A stretch of 64,000 bases of DNA from Phanerochaete sordida (Eukaryota > Basidiomycota > Agaricomycetes > Polyporales > Phanerochaetaceae), in contig BPQB01000006.1 in NCBI GenBank assembly GCA_019973155.2, positions 186,001 through 250,000 of the forward strand, given 5' to 3'. A program made the translations under genes and the position numbers. This document shows, one piece after another, positions 32,623-44,117 of the stretch. Each line of letters opens with the position of its first letter. The first letter of the stretch is position 1. The notes below the pieces were generated by a model. The model was given only the letters and a program-made list of their open reading frames with translations. It ran no database searches and was not told the DNA's origin.

Positions 32623-35600
32623 TTACTTCTTCGTAACAGTCATGAGGTCTTGCGTGCTCAGGTACTGCCGCAGCGCGCTGGTGAGCTCCTCGTCACTCGG
32701 ATTGGGGTTCATGCTAGGCTGGGGCGTCGCGAAGGGGTTGATCGACGTTGCCATCGAGAACGTCGACATTGGACGGCCGCCGTGCATGCCGGGGGCCATC
32801 GGCGGCGCGAAGTCTCCCGCCTGCGACCCGCTCGCGTTCGCGCCGAACATGCCCATGGACATGACGGTGTTGCGCGGCGCCATCGGCATCGCAGGCATCG
32901 CAGGCATCATGCCGTACATGCTGCCCGTGTTTTGGTAGGGCATCGGCGCGGCCATGGGCATCTGGCCGCCGTAGTCGGAGCCAGCGACGGAGCCGGGGCC
33001 GCCGCCGAACGGCATGAACGGCAGCTGGGGCATGCCGTAGGTCGTCATGGGCTGTTGGCCGGTGTAGTGCGACTGGTTGCTTCCAGCGGGACGCTGCGAG
33101 CCGTTCTTGTCGAGGGGGTTCGTGTCCCTGTAGTAGTCACCGCCTTGTGATGGGTGGAAACTGTGGGGCGACCCCGCGCGGGACCCAGGAGGACGAGAGC
33201 GAGCGCGGGAATGGGCCTTGCTGCCGCTGTAGCCTGTCTCATCCGAGTGACGAGAGCCAGTTTCCCAGGCTTCAGCCTCGTATTCTGAAAGAGAACGATG
33301 AGAAAGGAAGAGGAACACGGATGAAGAGCAACCATACCGCTGAACTTCTTCATGGGGATCATGGACTCATCGAACTTCTCTTCTTCATTCATGAGAACCT
33401 TCTTGTTGTTGCCCTCGCCGATGACGAGACGGGTGTTACCCCAGCTGAAGTCGTCCATGCACCAGAACGAGTAGACGGGCAAGAGCAAACTGTAGACAGG
33501 ATACCTGGAAGAAAAGGTCAGCCGATGCTGATAAGTGCAATGAGGGGATACACACGAGAGGATATAGACCACCATCCAACCAACGAGCATGAACTCTCGC
33601 TTGAGGATGAAGACCAGCGCTTGCAGACCATACACCGCGGCCAACATGACCAGCGACAGGATGGGAAGAGCAGCATGATTTACGCTGACAGTGATGATCA
33701 GGTAGAGAAGCTATGAATGACGATGAGCGATGCGGCATAGTCTCAATACGGCGTCAGCTTACATAGACGACAGTCGACGGCAGAATCTACGCGGAACGAT
33801 CGTTAGTAAAAAAAAACGGAATGTCGAGCAGTATCCACACGTACCAGAGTACCCAAGAGATCGATGAAGACGAAGAAGCGCATAGAGAAGCAACAGAAGC
33901 CAAACAACTCAGGCAGGAAGATAAGCTCGCAAAGGTTGTGAATGGTCGAGTTGATCCACCGACGACGCTGAGAGAGCAGCACGCGCCAGGACTCGGGAGC
34001 GACGGTGTGTGCGATAGCGTCAGGAGTGAACTTCGTGCGGAATGTTGGGAAGTGCTTCAGCATAAGGGTCGTGAGGAAACGATCTTCTCCGAGAGACAGC
34101 AGGTTCTTCTTGTGGAGGGTGTCGACGTTGGGCTCAGAGTACTCCTCGATGATACGGTTCGAGATGATGATGGGTCGTCCCTTGTCGGCCGTCCGGATGC
34201 GGTACATCGAGAAACATCCAGGAAGACAGCTCACGGAGCCGAACAAACTCTCGAAGGCCTTCGACAAGTGGTGCGAGATGTAGTACTCATAAACCTGCAA
34301 TCACGATTAGACGGATATCTCGCGGATATAGGTGAGCGTACCTGAATCATCGTCCACCATGAACCTTCTTCGTTCTCCAGCCTTGTCTCGCCGCAGATAC
34401 CAATGATAGTAGAGTCGTCCGCTGCAGATGCAACGAGGCGATTCAATGAGTCAGGGGTGACGGTCTGAAGAACCGGCTTTAGCTCATGTCGAAACACCAG
34501 GCGACTCGTACTCACTGTATCGGCGTCGACAGTGAAGATGTACTCGTAGAAGGCCGGATCGATACCAATGACATTCCGCATCTGGTGATAGATCTCGAGC
34601 TCGAGGGGCGTCATCGGGGCGTCGAAGTGTACACGGTTGAGGTACTGCATGAGGAGGATCTGACTGTCACGCTTGCCGCGGTTACCAGGTTTGGCGCGCT
34701 CGGTCGGCTTGCCGACTTTGACAACCACGATATACCTGTGAGCGGGTGGTGTCAGCCTCAACCCTTGCATAGTTGGCAAGGAAGGACGTACGGAACGACG
34801 TGACCCTCGAATTCGTACAAACCCGAGTAGACCTTGCCGTAGTTCAGAGCCTTCGAGCCTTCGCCGACGGATTTGAAGAGCAGCGGCTCCGGGTCGAGCT
34901 TGGGATCAACACCAAGGATGTCGAGGACAATGCGCGGCGTTGTGCGGTCATTGCCGGTACCGATAATGTTACCGTCGCAGATGAGGAACATCAGCTTGCG
35001 CTTGTCGTCGTAGTTCAACGCCGACAGGGAGTCGATGGTGCGCCGGAGCGACTCTTCGCCTTCCGTGTAGCAAGGAATCTGACAGATGACGAACTTGTCC
35101 AGCATTTCAGGGTTCCGCTTGGGGGAGAGCTGCAGGGCCGCCAAGACTGCAACACGCGTGAGCACGCCGCCACGAATCGTCAGAAATGTCACTTACACTT
35201 CAATAGCATGGATCCCATGATGACCGCGGACGCAGCAACCAGGAGCCAGTTCTGCACTTGGCAACGAGCCGACTTGCGGAAGTCCGTCTCGCCCATGTAG
35301 AAGACGTTGTTGAGACAGTCAACGTTCTGGGCACGAGCGGTCGGGTCCATCTCCGCCAGAGCCGCGTCCAAATCCTTGGAGATGTCCTGTCCGATACGTT
35401 GCTGGAACAAATCGGTGATGCTCTCGTTCAGGAATTTGTATGAATCGCCAAGGTCGAGGCTGATGGAGTTGAAGTAGTCCGTCAGGTCGAAAACGCTGTT
35501 GTGCCAAGTGATGATGTTCCTGCAGAGAGACGTCAGTGAATACATTCTCGTAAGACCCAGGCGAACACCTACCGCGGCGAGTCTTGGTCGTTTGCCGCAT

Positions 35601-38600
35601 TCCAGATAGCGCCCTTGTCCCAGACCATCGGGCCCTTGCGGAACTTCTTGATAGTTGGCAGGAAGCGAGCGGTATACCAATCGGACGCGTCCAATTTTGT
35701 GCCCTGAGCTGATTGTTGCAGACCGGACTTGTGCATCGCAGTCGGAATCACGGGAGTGAAGTTGGCCGGCATGAGCGCCATGTTCGGGTCAGTGACGAGA
35801 CCGGGACAAGCGAGCACGAGTGGTGGCGGGAAGTAACCGGTCATCTCTTGGCCGGCTAGAGCCTCGAGTGAGTCGGCACCGTTACTCGCCTCACCAGGAA
35901 TGTCGCTGTGGTCGCCGTGGACGAAGTTCGAGACGTCGTAGACGACACCCTGGATCGCTACCCAGTAGTCGTTGCTTGCCGTGTGCTGATTGACCTCTTG
36001 GATGGACCACGCCTTGTCAAAGTTGGGACACAGGAGGCGACCGAATTCGATGATGTAGAAGACGACGATGCCGTTGAGAAGTATGATGAGCCAGAAGATA
36101 GTGAACTTCTCGCGCCAGGCGAGACGGACGTCCGCGCGCTTCATGCGACCAACCGACGAAAGCAGGAATGACGGTATCCACCAAGTCGTGCCCCAGACCA
36201 CCCATAGCCAGATGCGCCTTGTCCGGGTGGTTGGCAGCTCCTCAACCGCGTTCGGCGCCTCCTTGACGACAAGGTCTCCGCCCTCCTTCAGATCGCCCGG
36301 TGAGCGATCGCCCTTCTTGTCCCACTCCGAGCCCCAGTCGTTCTCGTTGTTGTACGCAGGCGCGTCGTCCGCGACATGAGACTGCGACAGGCCGCTGTTG
36401 CCATACGGCATGTTCGTATTCGGGGACTTGTACGCGCCGCCAGGACCATTCCGCGTGAGCAGGAGGTTGTCCTCGCTCTCCGCGCCGTAGTACCCTCCAC
36501 CGCCCGCGTGTGATGAACTCGCGTCGCGCTGGGTGTACTCCGTGGCATCGTCGGGCATGACGCTCTCGTCGTCGTCTCCGCCGCCCATCAGCTTCTTCGC
36601 CTCCTTCTCCGCAGACCGGATGACATCCTCGACCATCTTCCACGCGCGGTACGACAGCCAGATCTTCGACTGGCCAACCGCGTAGTCCACGCCCTCGTCC
36701 CAGCCGTTCGCTTGCGCGCATTGCCGTATCCGCTCCGACTCGGAACCCTGCATCGTGGGAACATACCGGTCGCAGAAAGCGGAATGGTCCATGTCAACGA
36801 CGTACTCCGTCGTCCGTCGGACCACGAGGTCGGGGAGGAGGAGGGAGCGGATCTGCAGCTTGACCCGGCGCTTGTCGAAGGAGTTGGGAGAACCGGAATC
36901 GTTGGGACGAATACAGGAGACGGTCCACAGCTTTGTCCGGTCCAGGTTGTAGATCATCTCCGAGAGGTTGTAGTTGATCTGTGTCGTGACTGGATAGACC
37001 TTGGCCGGGTCCAAACGAGGATGCTCCTCGCCGGCGGGAGGGAGCAAGCCATCTGGGGTGGCGATTGGGGTGGCCTGCCGCAAGGGACGCGAGGAGACTT
37101 GCGTCTGAACAATAATGGTCTCGTCCTTCGAATGCCTCTCGGCAGCAAGGCTAGGGCCGGACATGAGCTTCGCGACGAAGGTCTCCGTAGAGTTGCGGAG
37201 CAGCGTGACGAAGGCTGCGTCGAGGAGGTCGATGTCCTTGTCCACGAAGCCGTCGACATCGTACGTGACACTGCCAGAATAGTGGTTGATGCCGAACATG
37301 TGCCGGTCGGAAGGACCCGCGGTAGCCTGCGGGTTGGCGACGAATGAGCTATGGGCTCCGAACCTGGCGATCAAGTCTTGCAGAAGGTCTTCGTCGCGCT
37401 TGTCGCCGCTCTTGCCCGACTTGACGGCCGAGCACGCCTTGTTCATCGCCCCAAGTACGCCAGAGGGTTTCCTGTGTGCACGCTCGTCGAGCTGCGCGCC
37501 GCGAAGAAGCTCGATACACGCCGAGTTGTCCATCGTCGCCACTGAAGGCAGCGAGACGCCGTCAGCAAGCATTCGTGCGCTGTACCCGACGTTATCCTCG
37601 AAGGTATTGCGAATGATGTAGGAGTGCAATATCTCGTCCGAGAAGTTGATGCAAAACTCGTCGAATCCGTTCTGGCCGTACGCGGAGACAAGCGGAGCCG
37701 GACCACCGAGCATCATGGATGTGGTACCTCCGGGGCCTCGTGTCTGGAAACCAGGCTGGTCGAGCAAGATGACCTGAGTGGCTGGAGGCGGATCCTGCGA
37801 CCCGGGGGCAGTGCGATGGTTCGCCGTTTCTACGACAAAGGCAAAGAGGATGGCGTAGAGGTCACGAACGAGTGCGTCGCGCTGCGCAGCGCTCTGCGAA
37901 GCGTTGAGCATGACCGTGTACAGCTCCTTTCTGACGTAACTGGTCTTATTCGTCAGAGTTTCTCCCAGCTCCTCTGATGCGACTCCCAGGAGGCGCGCCG
38001 CTTGGTCGAGCACGAGCGGGTTTGAGACATAAGCGGACACATCTCGCGCGTCTCCCTCGCCGAATTGGATATTACCCAGAGTCAGGATGGCAACCAGAAG
38101 GCTGAAGATCGATGAAGTGTGCTTCGGCTTGAAGCCCAGAGTCTTCATGGCAGCGCGCAGCTCCTCCATGGCTATCGAATCATCGCTGAACGGACCAGCA
38201 GGGAGGCGGTAGCATCCCGAGGACGCAAGGAGCGCGTAGTCCGAAGGGTCCTCGAGCTGGAAGCGATCGCGCTCCTCGGGAGTAGAGCCTGAGAGGAGTT
38301 GGTAGAAGATGTGGAACGTGCGCTCCTCGTGTGTAAGGCGGTTGACGCGAGACTTCTCCAGCCCGTACGTGAGGACCTTGGCACCGGAGATGCGTCCCCG
38401 CTCGGTGAAGTGCAGCTCGAAGTAACGTCCATGCCGCGAGGCATTGGGGTTCATGAGCGTCTTCGCGTTACCGAAGGAGTCGAGCACGGTGCTCAGGGAC
38501 TTGATTTGCTCGGCCACGCGTGATTCACGCTTCGAGTGAGAAGAAATTCTGAGCATCTGGTTGATGACGAGTTGCGCATTCGCAGTCTTGCCCGACCCTG

Positions 38601-39034
38601 TGATACCTCTGTAGCCTGTCGTCAGTACGAACGCGGATGACACAACACAAGGCCACGCACTGGAAGACGATTGACTGCGACTCATTCCGTCTCCTCATCA
38701 GCAAGTATACTCTGGCGGCCAAATCGTACAAATGAGGCTGTAGGGGTGGGGCAGAGCCCGGCAAGGGGAGGCTGGTGTCCTTGTACGATCGCTCCTCATA
38801 CTCCTGGGCGCTGAGGTCGTTGACGTTCGCAAGAGTTTTGTAAGGGTTGATGGCGATGTAGCTCGTCGAGCCAATTCTAGAGTAGGGTAGGTCCTGACGA
38901 AAACGGGCTTGGAGAACAGAGAGAATGGTGTCGTCTGAAGGATGGACTGTCGCAGACGTCGACGAAGAAACCAGATCGGTGAGGTCTCCCGAATGGACCG
39001 CCTGGGATTGCTGGGCTGGGGTGACGGCAGCCAT
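32623..39034 (-). CDS. Chitin synthase with N-terminal myosin motor domain (class V type)
   Basis: Eleven exons (39034-38661, 38608-35573, 35519-35197, 35146-34792, 34735-34516, 34464-34342, 34294-33845, 33786-33763, 33710-33556, 33504-33338, 33284-32623) give 1962 residues. Residues 1-780 are a myosin-like motor with P-loop GITGSGKT (126-133), a switch I-like [13 protein letters not shown] and switch II-like LLDQPGFQ. Two membrane segments and a cytochrome b5-like domain ([20 protein letters not shown]) follow. The family 2 glycosyltransferase region has VDADT (about 1432-1436), EDR (about 1547) and QRRRW (about 1586-1590), all needed to polymerise GlcNAc from UDP-GlcNAc. Later helices and a Met/Pro-rich stretch lead to a DEK_C domain ([15 protein letters not shown]). 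A near-intact P-loop argues for class V rather than VII. It makes cell-wall chitin at growing tips. Confidence 0.95.
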
Positions 39035-40393
39035 GACCGTGGATGAGGTCGTCGCTCGACGCAGCGAGCGGTTCGTGAAGACCAGGGAGAATGAGGAGAA
39101 GTGAAGTGTGGAAACAAGCAAGAAGCGGGTGAAACGGCGGCTCGACACCGCTTCACGACGAATACGATTTTTACTTATGGGCGGTAACAACTGTCGTCGG
39201 CAGGTAACACTTTGACCTTACCACAAGTGTTACGCACTTTACATTCTTACTTATGGGCCCTGGAACCCGCCTCCACGTCTTGATTTGCACTTCTGTGACG
39301 TTCTACCACGCACCACGGCGATTTCTGTCCTCTCGTACTTGTCATACTGACCATCGACCAGCCTCAGTCAACCAAAGTAGGGAGGCTGTGGTCGGAGATG
39401 CTTGGACCCGTTTTTGATTGTGTAATGCGGCACAGCGACGGCCATCTCACAGCGACATGCATCTGCCAACCCATCAACTACAGTATCTCTCGAACAATTC
39501 GACGACGAAGGTGTTGTTCAGTTTACCGACCAATTGAGTCAGTCCGCCCGGGACATCTCGACAAGAGCGGCTCCTCAAAGGGCCACGCAGAGCGCATTCA
39601 TACCACTCCGGTTGGCTTGGCGACACCTGTGCTATGACATTTTAATTCCTCGTGCAGGCTGATTCGCTTCTCGAGCTCGAATTTTGCACACACCGACAGC
39701 ACGCTGATGAAAACGCCTTCGCGTACGGACGCAGGGCAGATGACGGTCTTGGAAGCCGGCTCCGATCGCACAGCCTTCCCGGCTGTTTAGGCCTTCTCCT
39801 TCACTCGATGGGCACGCCTCGCCGTCGTATCTCTGCGAGGCCGATGCATTACATTTGCGCAGACTGGACTACCTGATTTAAACCTCAGGATGAATTGCCG
39901 AGGCAAAGTGGTGCATGGTGCGACAACTCTAGTCTAGGTATCGATTCAGACTCCAGAGCTGCCTGCGAGTGAGGCTCTGATTCGTATAAAAAGTCAATTA
40001 AATTATATAAATTCACTAGAATCTTAGTGCTTCTGATATTGCGCTCTGCGCGGGTCGTCGAGTGGCTGCAGTTTTCTGACTGGTGGAATCCTGATCATAC
40101 CAAATATATCCGAAGCCTTTGTGGCGTTCTGCGTGGTATCGGCGCCAGGTTTGTCTCTTCCCACTCCCACCACCACCCAATTACCGCGGGTTCTATACGC
40201 TCAACATATAACGCCCAGTATCGCCGGAGATTTGTGAGACTTTGCGGTCTGTAAGAACTGAGATCCACCGATATGTCGGATTGCTGACACTCGACGCAGG
40301 GCCTTTGATTCACGGACCGATCGGTCTTGCTGCCGCCCTAGGCTGCTGAGCAGAACTCGCGGCTCTGAGCTCGCATCACTGAAATCTTTGTAA
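39035..40393. promoter_or_regulatory. Intergenic region between divergent chitin synthase and CDK8 genes
   Basis: About 1.36 kb holding both promoters. It is AT-rich near 39970-40030. Small open frames at 39398-39637 and 39652-39876 show no family features. No repeat or RNA gene is visible. Confidence 0.4.
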
Positions 40394-41860
40394 ATGAACT
40401 CTTCCGCTGCTCATGTGGACCCTATGCGCGCATACCGCGCAAAGCGGGACAGCAAGCCGCGCGTCGCCGACAAGTACAACATCCTCGGCTTCATCTCATC
40501 TGGAACCTACGGCCGCGTGTACAAGGCGCAGAGCCGAGACACGGAGGGGAAGATACACGCCATCAAGAAGTTCAAGCCGGACAAGGAGGGCGACGTGATC
40601 ACGTACACCGGCATCAGCCAGAGCGCCATCCGTGAGATTGCGCTGAACCGGGAGATCTCGCACGAGAACGTCGTGGCGCTGAAGGAGGTCATCCTCGAGG
40701 ACAAGTCAATCTACATGGTGTTCGACTATGCGGAGCACGACTTTTTGCAGCTCATCCACCACCACTCGCAGACGCTGCGCACGAGCATCTCGCTCCCGGT
40801 GCTCAAGAGCCTGACGTTCCAGCTCCTGAACGGACTCCTCTACCTCCACGCGTGCCACATCATCCATCGCGACCTCAAGCCCGCAAACATTCTCATTACC
40901 GCGAACGGTGTCGTCAAGATTGGTGACCTCGGCCTTGCTCGTCTCACGTACTCGCCCCTCCAAGCCCTCTACACCGGCGATAAGGTGGTCGTCACGATTT
41001 GGTACCGCGCTCCAGAGCTGCTCCTCGGCGCAAAGCATTACAACAAGGCCATCGACATCTGGGCTGTCGGATGCGTCGTTGCAGAGCTGGCGAGCTTGAG
41101 GCCAATATTCAAGGGCGAGGAGGCTAAGTTAGACTCGAAGAAGAACGTACCCTTCCAGAAAGACCAAATGCTCAAGATCTTCGAAATATCGGGTACTCCA
41201 GATGGTGACTTCGCCTTTCATCCTCTCGTTCCTCTCGTTTATGAGGGAGCTGAATATAATTTTTCTCAGAGCGGGAGTGGCCCAGACTCAAAGACATGCC
41301 TGAGTATCAGAATATGAGACGACTCGATACGTGTGTATATTGACACCCTTCTAGTCTTCCGGTGGCTGAACGAGCCCCTAGTTATCCTAACAGATTACGC
41401 GACTGGTGCACCAACAAGATGAAATCCCAGCTGGGGTACGAATTCCTCAAGGAGACCTTCATCTACGACCCCGACAAGCGGCTGACGGCCGAGGCCGCGC
41501 TCAAGCACGGGTGGTTCCACGAGGACCCCACGCCGACCGCGAAGTATGTACACCTTTCAGCACCGCAGAGCCTGACTCACGGATCCCAGCGCGTTCCACA
41601 CTCTCCAGCCACCCCAATGCCCGCCGGCGCGGCGCATCACCCACGACGACGCGCCGAGCATGATGCCGCAGCCTACGCAGGCACAGGCCACGCAGAACGT
41701 CGCACAGGCCACGCAGGTGCACGCGCTGAGCATGAGCCACAGTATGTCCGCGAAGAGCATGTCCGGTGCTGGAAGCGTGGGCACGGGCGCCGGGACTGGT
41801 GGGGCCGCGGGCAATGCGGCTGCGGGCGGGCGGGTGAGGAAGAAGGCTCGAGCGGGCTGA
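40394..41860 (+). CDS. SSN3: Cyclin-dependent kinase 8 of the Mediator kinase module
   Basis: CDK8/Ssn3 with cyclin C forms the kinase module that phosphorylates RNA polymerase II and transcription factors. Four exons (40394-41204, 41270-41330, 41382-41543, 41590-41860) give 434 residues. Visible are the glycine loop [11 protein letters not shown], catalytic Lys58 (AIKK), the cyclin-contacting helix [12 protein letters not shown] (the CDK8 version of PSTAIRE), HRDLKPAN with Asp160, and DLG in place of DFG at 178-180. The activation loop [19 protein letters not shown] lacks a phosphorylatable T-loop Thr at the usual place, as in CDK8. The C-terminal tail is Ala/Gly/Gln-rich and ends in RVRKKARAG, possibly a nuclear signal. 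The second intron's acceptor at 41381 was chosen because it yields the family pattern LDTYPNRL. Confidence 0.93.
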
Positions 41861-42038
41861 TTTCAGCGAGGTTGGGTTGTTGTGCTAGGATTTTGTACTA
41901 TGTTTGTACTTTTATGTCGGGTGTCAACCTCTGGAAATGTAATGGACTGCGGTCATGCGACGGCGTGATATTCTGTACAGATACGACAATTACCTAGTCT
42001 ACAAACGTCCGAGATGAGTATCGAAATTCGGCCATCCT

Positions 42039-43205
42039 TTAGAGTCGACTACGTGCTATGAGTCCCTTGAACAGCCCCCTCGGCTTCTCCCGCGGCAGCA
42101 TACTGTCCCCGTGTACTTTCCTCCACTCCTCAAAGTCCTCCTCCTCACCAGGATATACGATCCGTTCCCTCCACCTCGCCTCGCGAAACACAGGGTGCCA
42201 GCGAACCGCATGCTCAATCCGCCTCCACATATCCCACTGCCCGGGGGCGTAGAGCTCGAACGCGGGCTTCCGCGCATACCCGATGGTCGCGACGCGGATC
42301 AGGATCGCGGCGGTGAGCCCGTACACGGGCTTGATCGAGTGCGACCCGCTCGCCTCGCGCCCCGTCAGGAAGCGGTGCATACGGAACGGGCGCGCGGGCT
42401 GGGTACTGTTCTGCTCGGCGCACTCGGGCGGGCCAGATGGGACCCAGTCGCGCATGTCGTGGTGTGTGTGGTAGGCCGTCGCGGCGTCTGGCGCGACAGG
42501 GAATGGGGCTTCTTCGCTCAGGAAGGAGGCAAGGGGGTGGGAGAAGAGGGAGGCGACTTCGGCTTCATTAAGGATGGGCTGGGGATGTCTGTAAGCGGTG
42601 TACGGGTGAGCATCGTGACTGTTAAGACACTTGCCCGTATGGTGTTGTCTAGCATGAGCACAACGACTCTGCAAAAAATAAGTCGACGGCTGCAACATGA
42701 TATTCACGCACTCACGGTGTCACAACCAAGTTTCCTCCAGCAAGGAATGGTTCCGCCACGCACAGTAAAGGGACCCGTTGCTTGTCTATGGGCAGACCAA
42801 TCTGGTGAGAAGCACGTCAACTGGGGAGATCAAGATCATCAAGCCGATGCATACCTCTTCAAATGCTTCTCGCCTCTACAATCCAGTCAACTTCAGAGGG
42901 CGAGGAAGCTACCATTGGAGCGACTCACAGCTGTATCTTCTACGTTTCGGTCGCCCTCATCCCACTTCCCACCCGGAAGGGACGTGTCGCCGGGGAAGGT
43001 TCTCAGATGTTGGGATCGCCTGTGGTCGTCTATTTCACGGTCGCTGAAGTCACGGGTTCTAGCTACTCACTGGCTGAGCAGCACATACAGGTCCCCCTGG
43101 CGTCCAACGAAGAGTGCGACCAGGACTGCGGCACTCCGCGATCTCGGCAACCTCAGCTTGTGCTTCGGAGCATCATACTGGGCCAAGTTATGCAGACACC
43201 TGCAG
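42039..43205 (-). CDS. PCD1: Nudix hydrolase, probable peroxisomal coenzyme A diphosphatase (5' end unresolved)
   Basis: Pcd1/NUDT7-type enzymes cleave CoA and its derivatives in peroxisomes. Readable exons are about 43205-43071, 43019-42929, 42875-42855, 42801-42716, 42668-42635 and 42578-42039. They encode SAAVLVALFVGRQGDLYVLL, the CoA-type stretch GDTSLPGGKWDEGDRNVED, catalytic RREAFEEIGL, VPLLCVAEPFLAGGNLVVTP, EVASLFSHPLASFL and SIKPVYGLTAAILIRVA. The C-terminus is SRL, a type 1 peroxisomal signal. The catalytic helix RREAFEE is a separate 21-base exon. The intron at 42634-42579 starts with GC (GCAAGT) rather than GT. The start codon and first exon are not settled; an ATG at about 43345 is a candidate but would need an unusually short intron. 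Confidence 0.85.
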
Positions 43206-44117
43206 CATCGTGAGTGTACGGTGCGTCATACACGAAACTGAGCTTGCCTCCTGGACTCTGGCTTCAATGGTGGTATCGGTGCGCTTTCGAACTTCAGCTG
43301 AGGTCTGTGAAACTCGAGGAGGTCACTTCGCTTCTGAGACTTTCGCGAGGGCATTCCGCGTCTTTCAGGCGTGCTCTGGTATTGGCAGCATTGAACGAAA
43401 GTCTAGCAGTCCGCGTCGTGCTGAACGCGAGGGAACAAGCAGCATCCCCGCATCCGGTTCGGCTAGAAAGACACCGTTGTGCCGGGCCAGCCTGATTCGG
43501 CACCCCGACGTTCTTCCAATTTTGGGATGTCCCGCTCTCCTTGCACCGTCGTTCACCACGGATTGCTGTAGACACCCAGACGGTACGCCTTAGAGACGTT
43601 CCTGCGCCGCAACTTAAATATTTGGCGTATATCTAGGCTCGTGGCGCGTCGAGCACGGCTCTGACACAGCGCCCAGCTCGCTTGGCGAGCGAGCAGGCGG
43701 CGCGACGCATCATAAACGCACAGCCGGTTGATCGTTGCGAGCTCGAGACCACCAACGACTGTCGCCCTCCAATGGCATCCACGGGAGGCAGGCACAGGTG
43801 GTGCAGCGTCTTGTGCGTATACTGCTCTATTCTGGGCTTTCAATAGGCCTTCAAGTGACCCACACGGCCATGGGCAGCCGTATGCGCCGGAAAACCCTCC
43901 TGGAAGGGCGCGACGATCCACTCGCCACAACGCAGCGCGCACGAGACGTCTCTCGATGGAGTAAAGTGTGCTGCGGGCGCCTTGACGACAGCTGCCGTTT
44001 CGCCTCGGTCCTCGAGGACCATCACAGCGGGATGCGGTGATCAACCCGCTACCCCAGATATTGTGCGCCTCTCCTCCCGCTCTCCTCTCTCCGTAACATC
44101 CATCCAGGCCCTCCACG
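43206..44117. other. Intergenic region between the divergent Nudix gene and glycosyltransferase-like gene
   Basis: About 900 bases that should hold the missing Nudix first exon and both promoters. A 219-residue minus-strand open frame at 43553-44212 overlaps the start of the next gene and shows no family features, so I do not call it. Confidence 0.4.

Noticed and set aside
41331..41354. 24-base intron in the CDK8 gene
   Set aside because: Too short to splice; the acceptor at 41381 gives a normal 51-base intron and the better family pattern.
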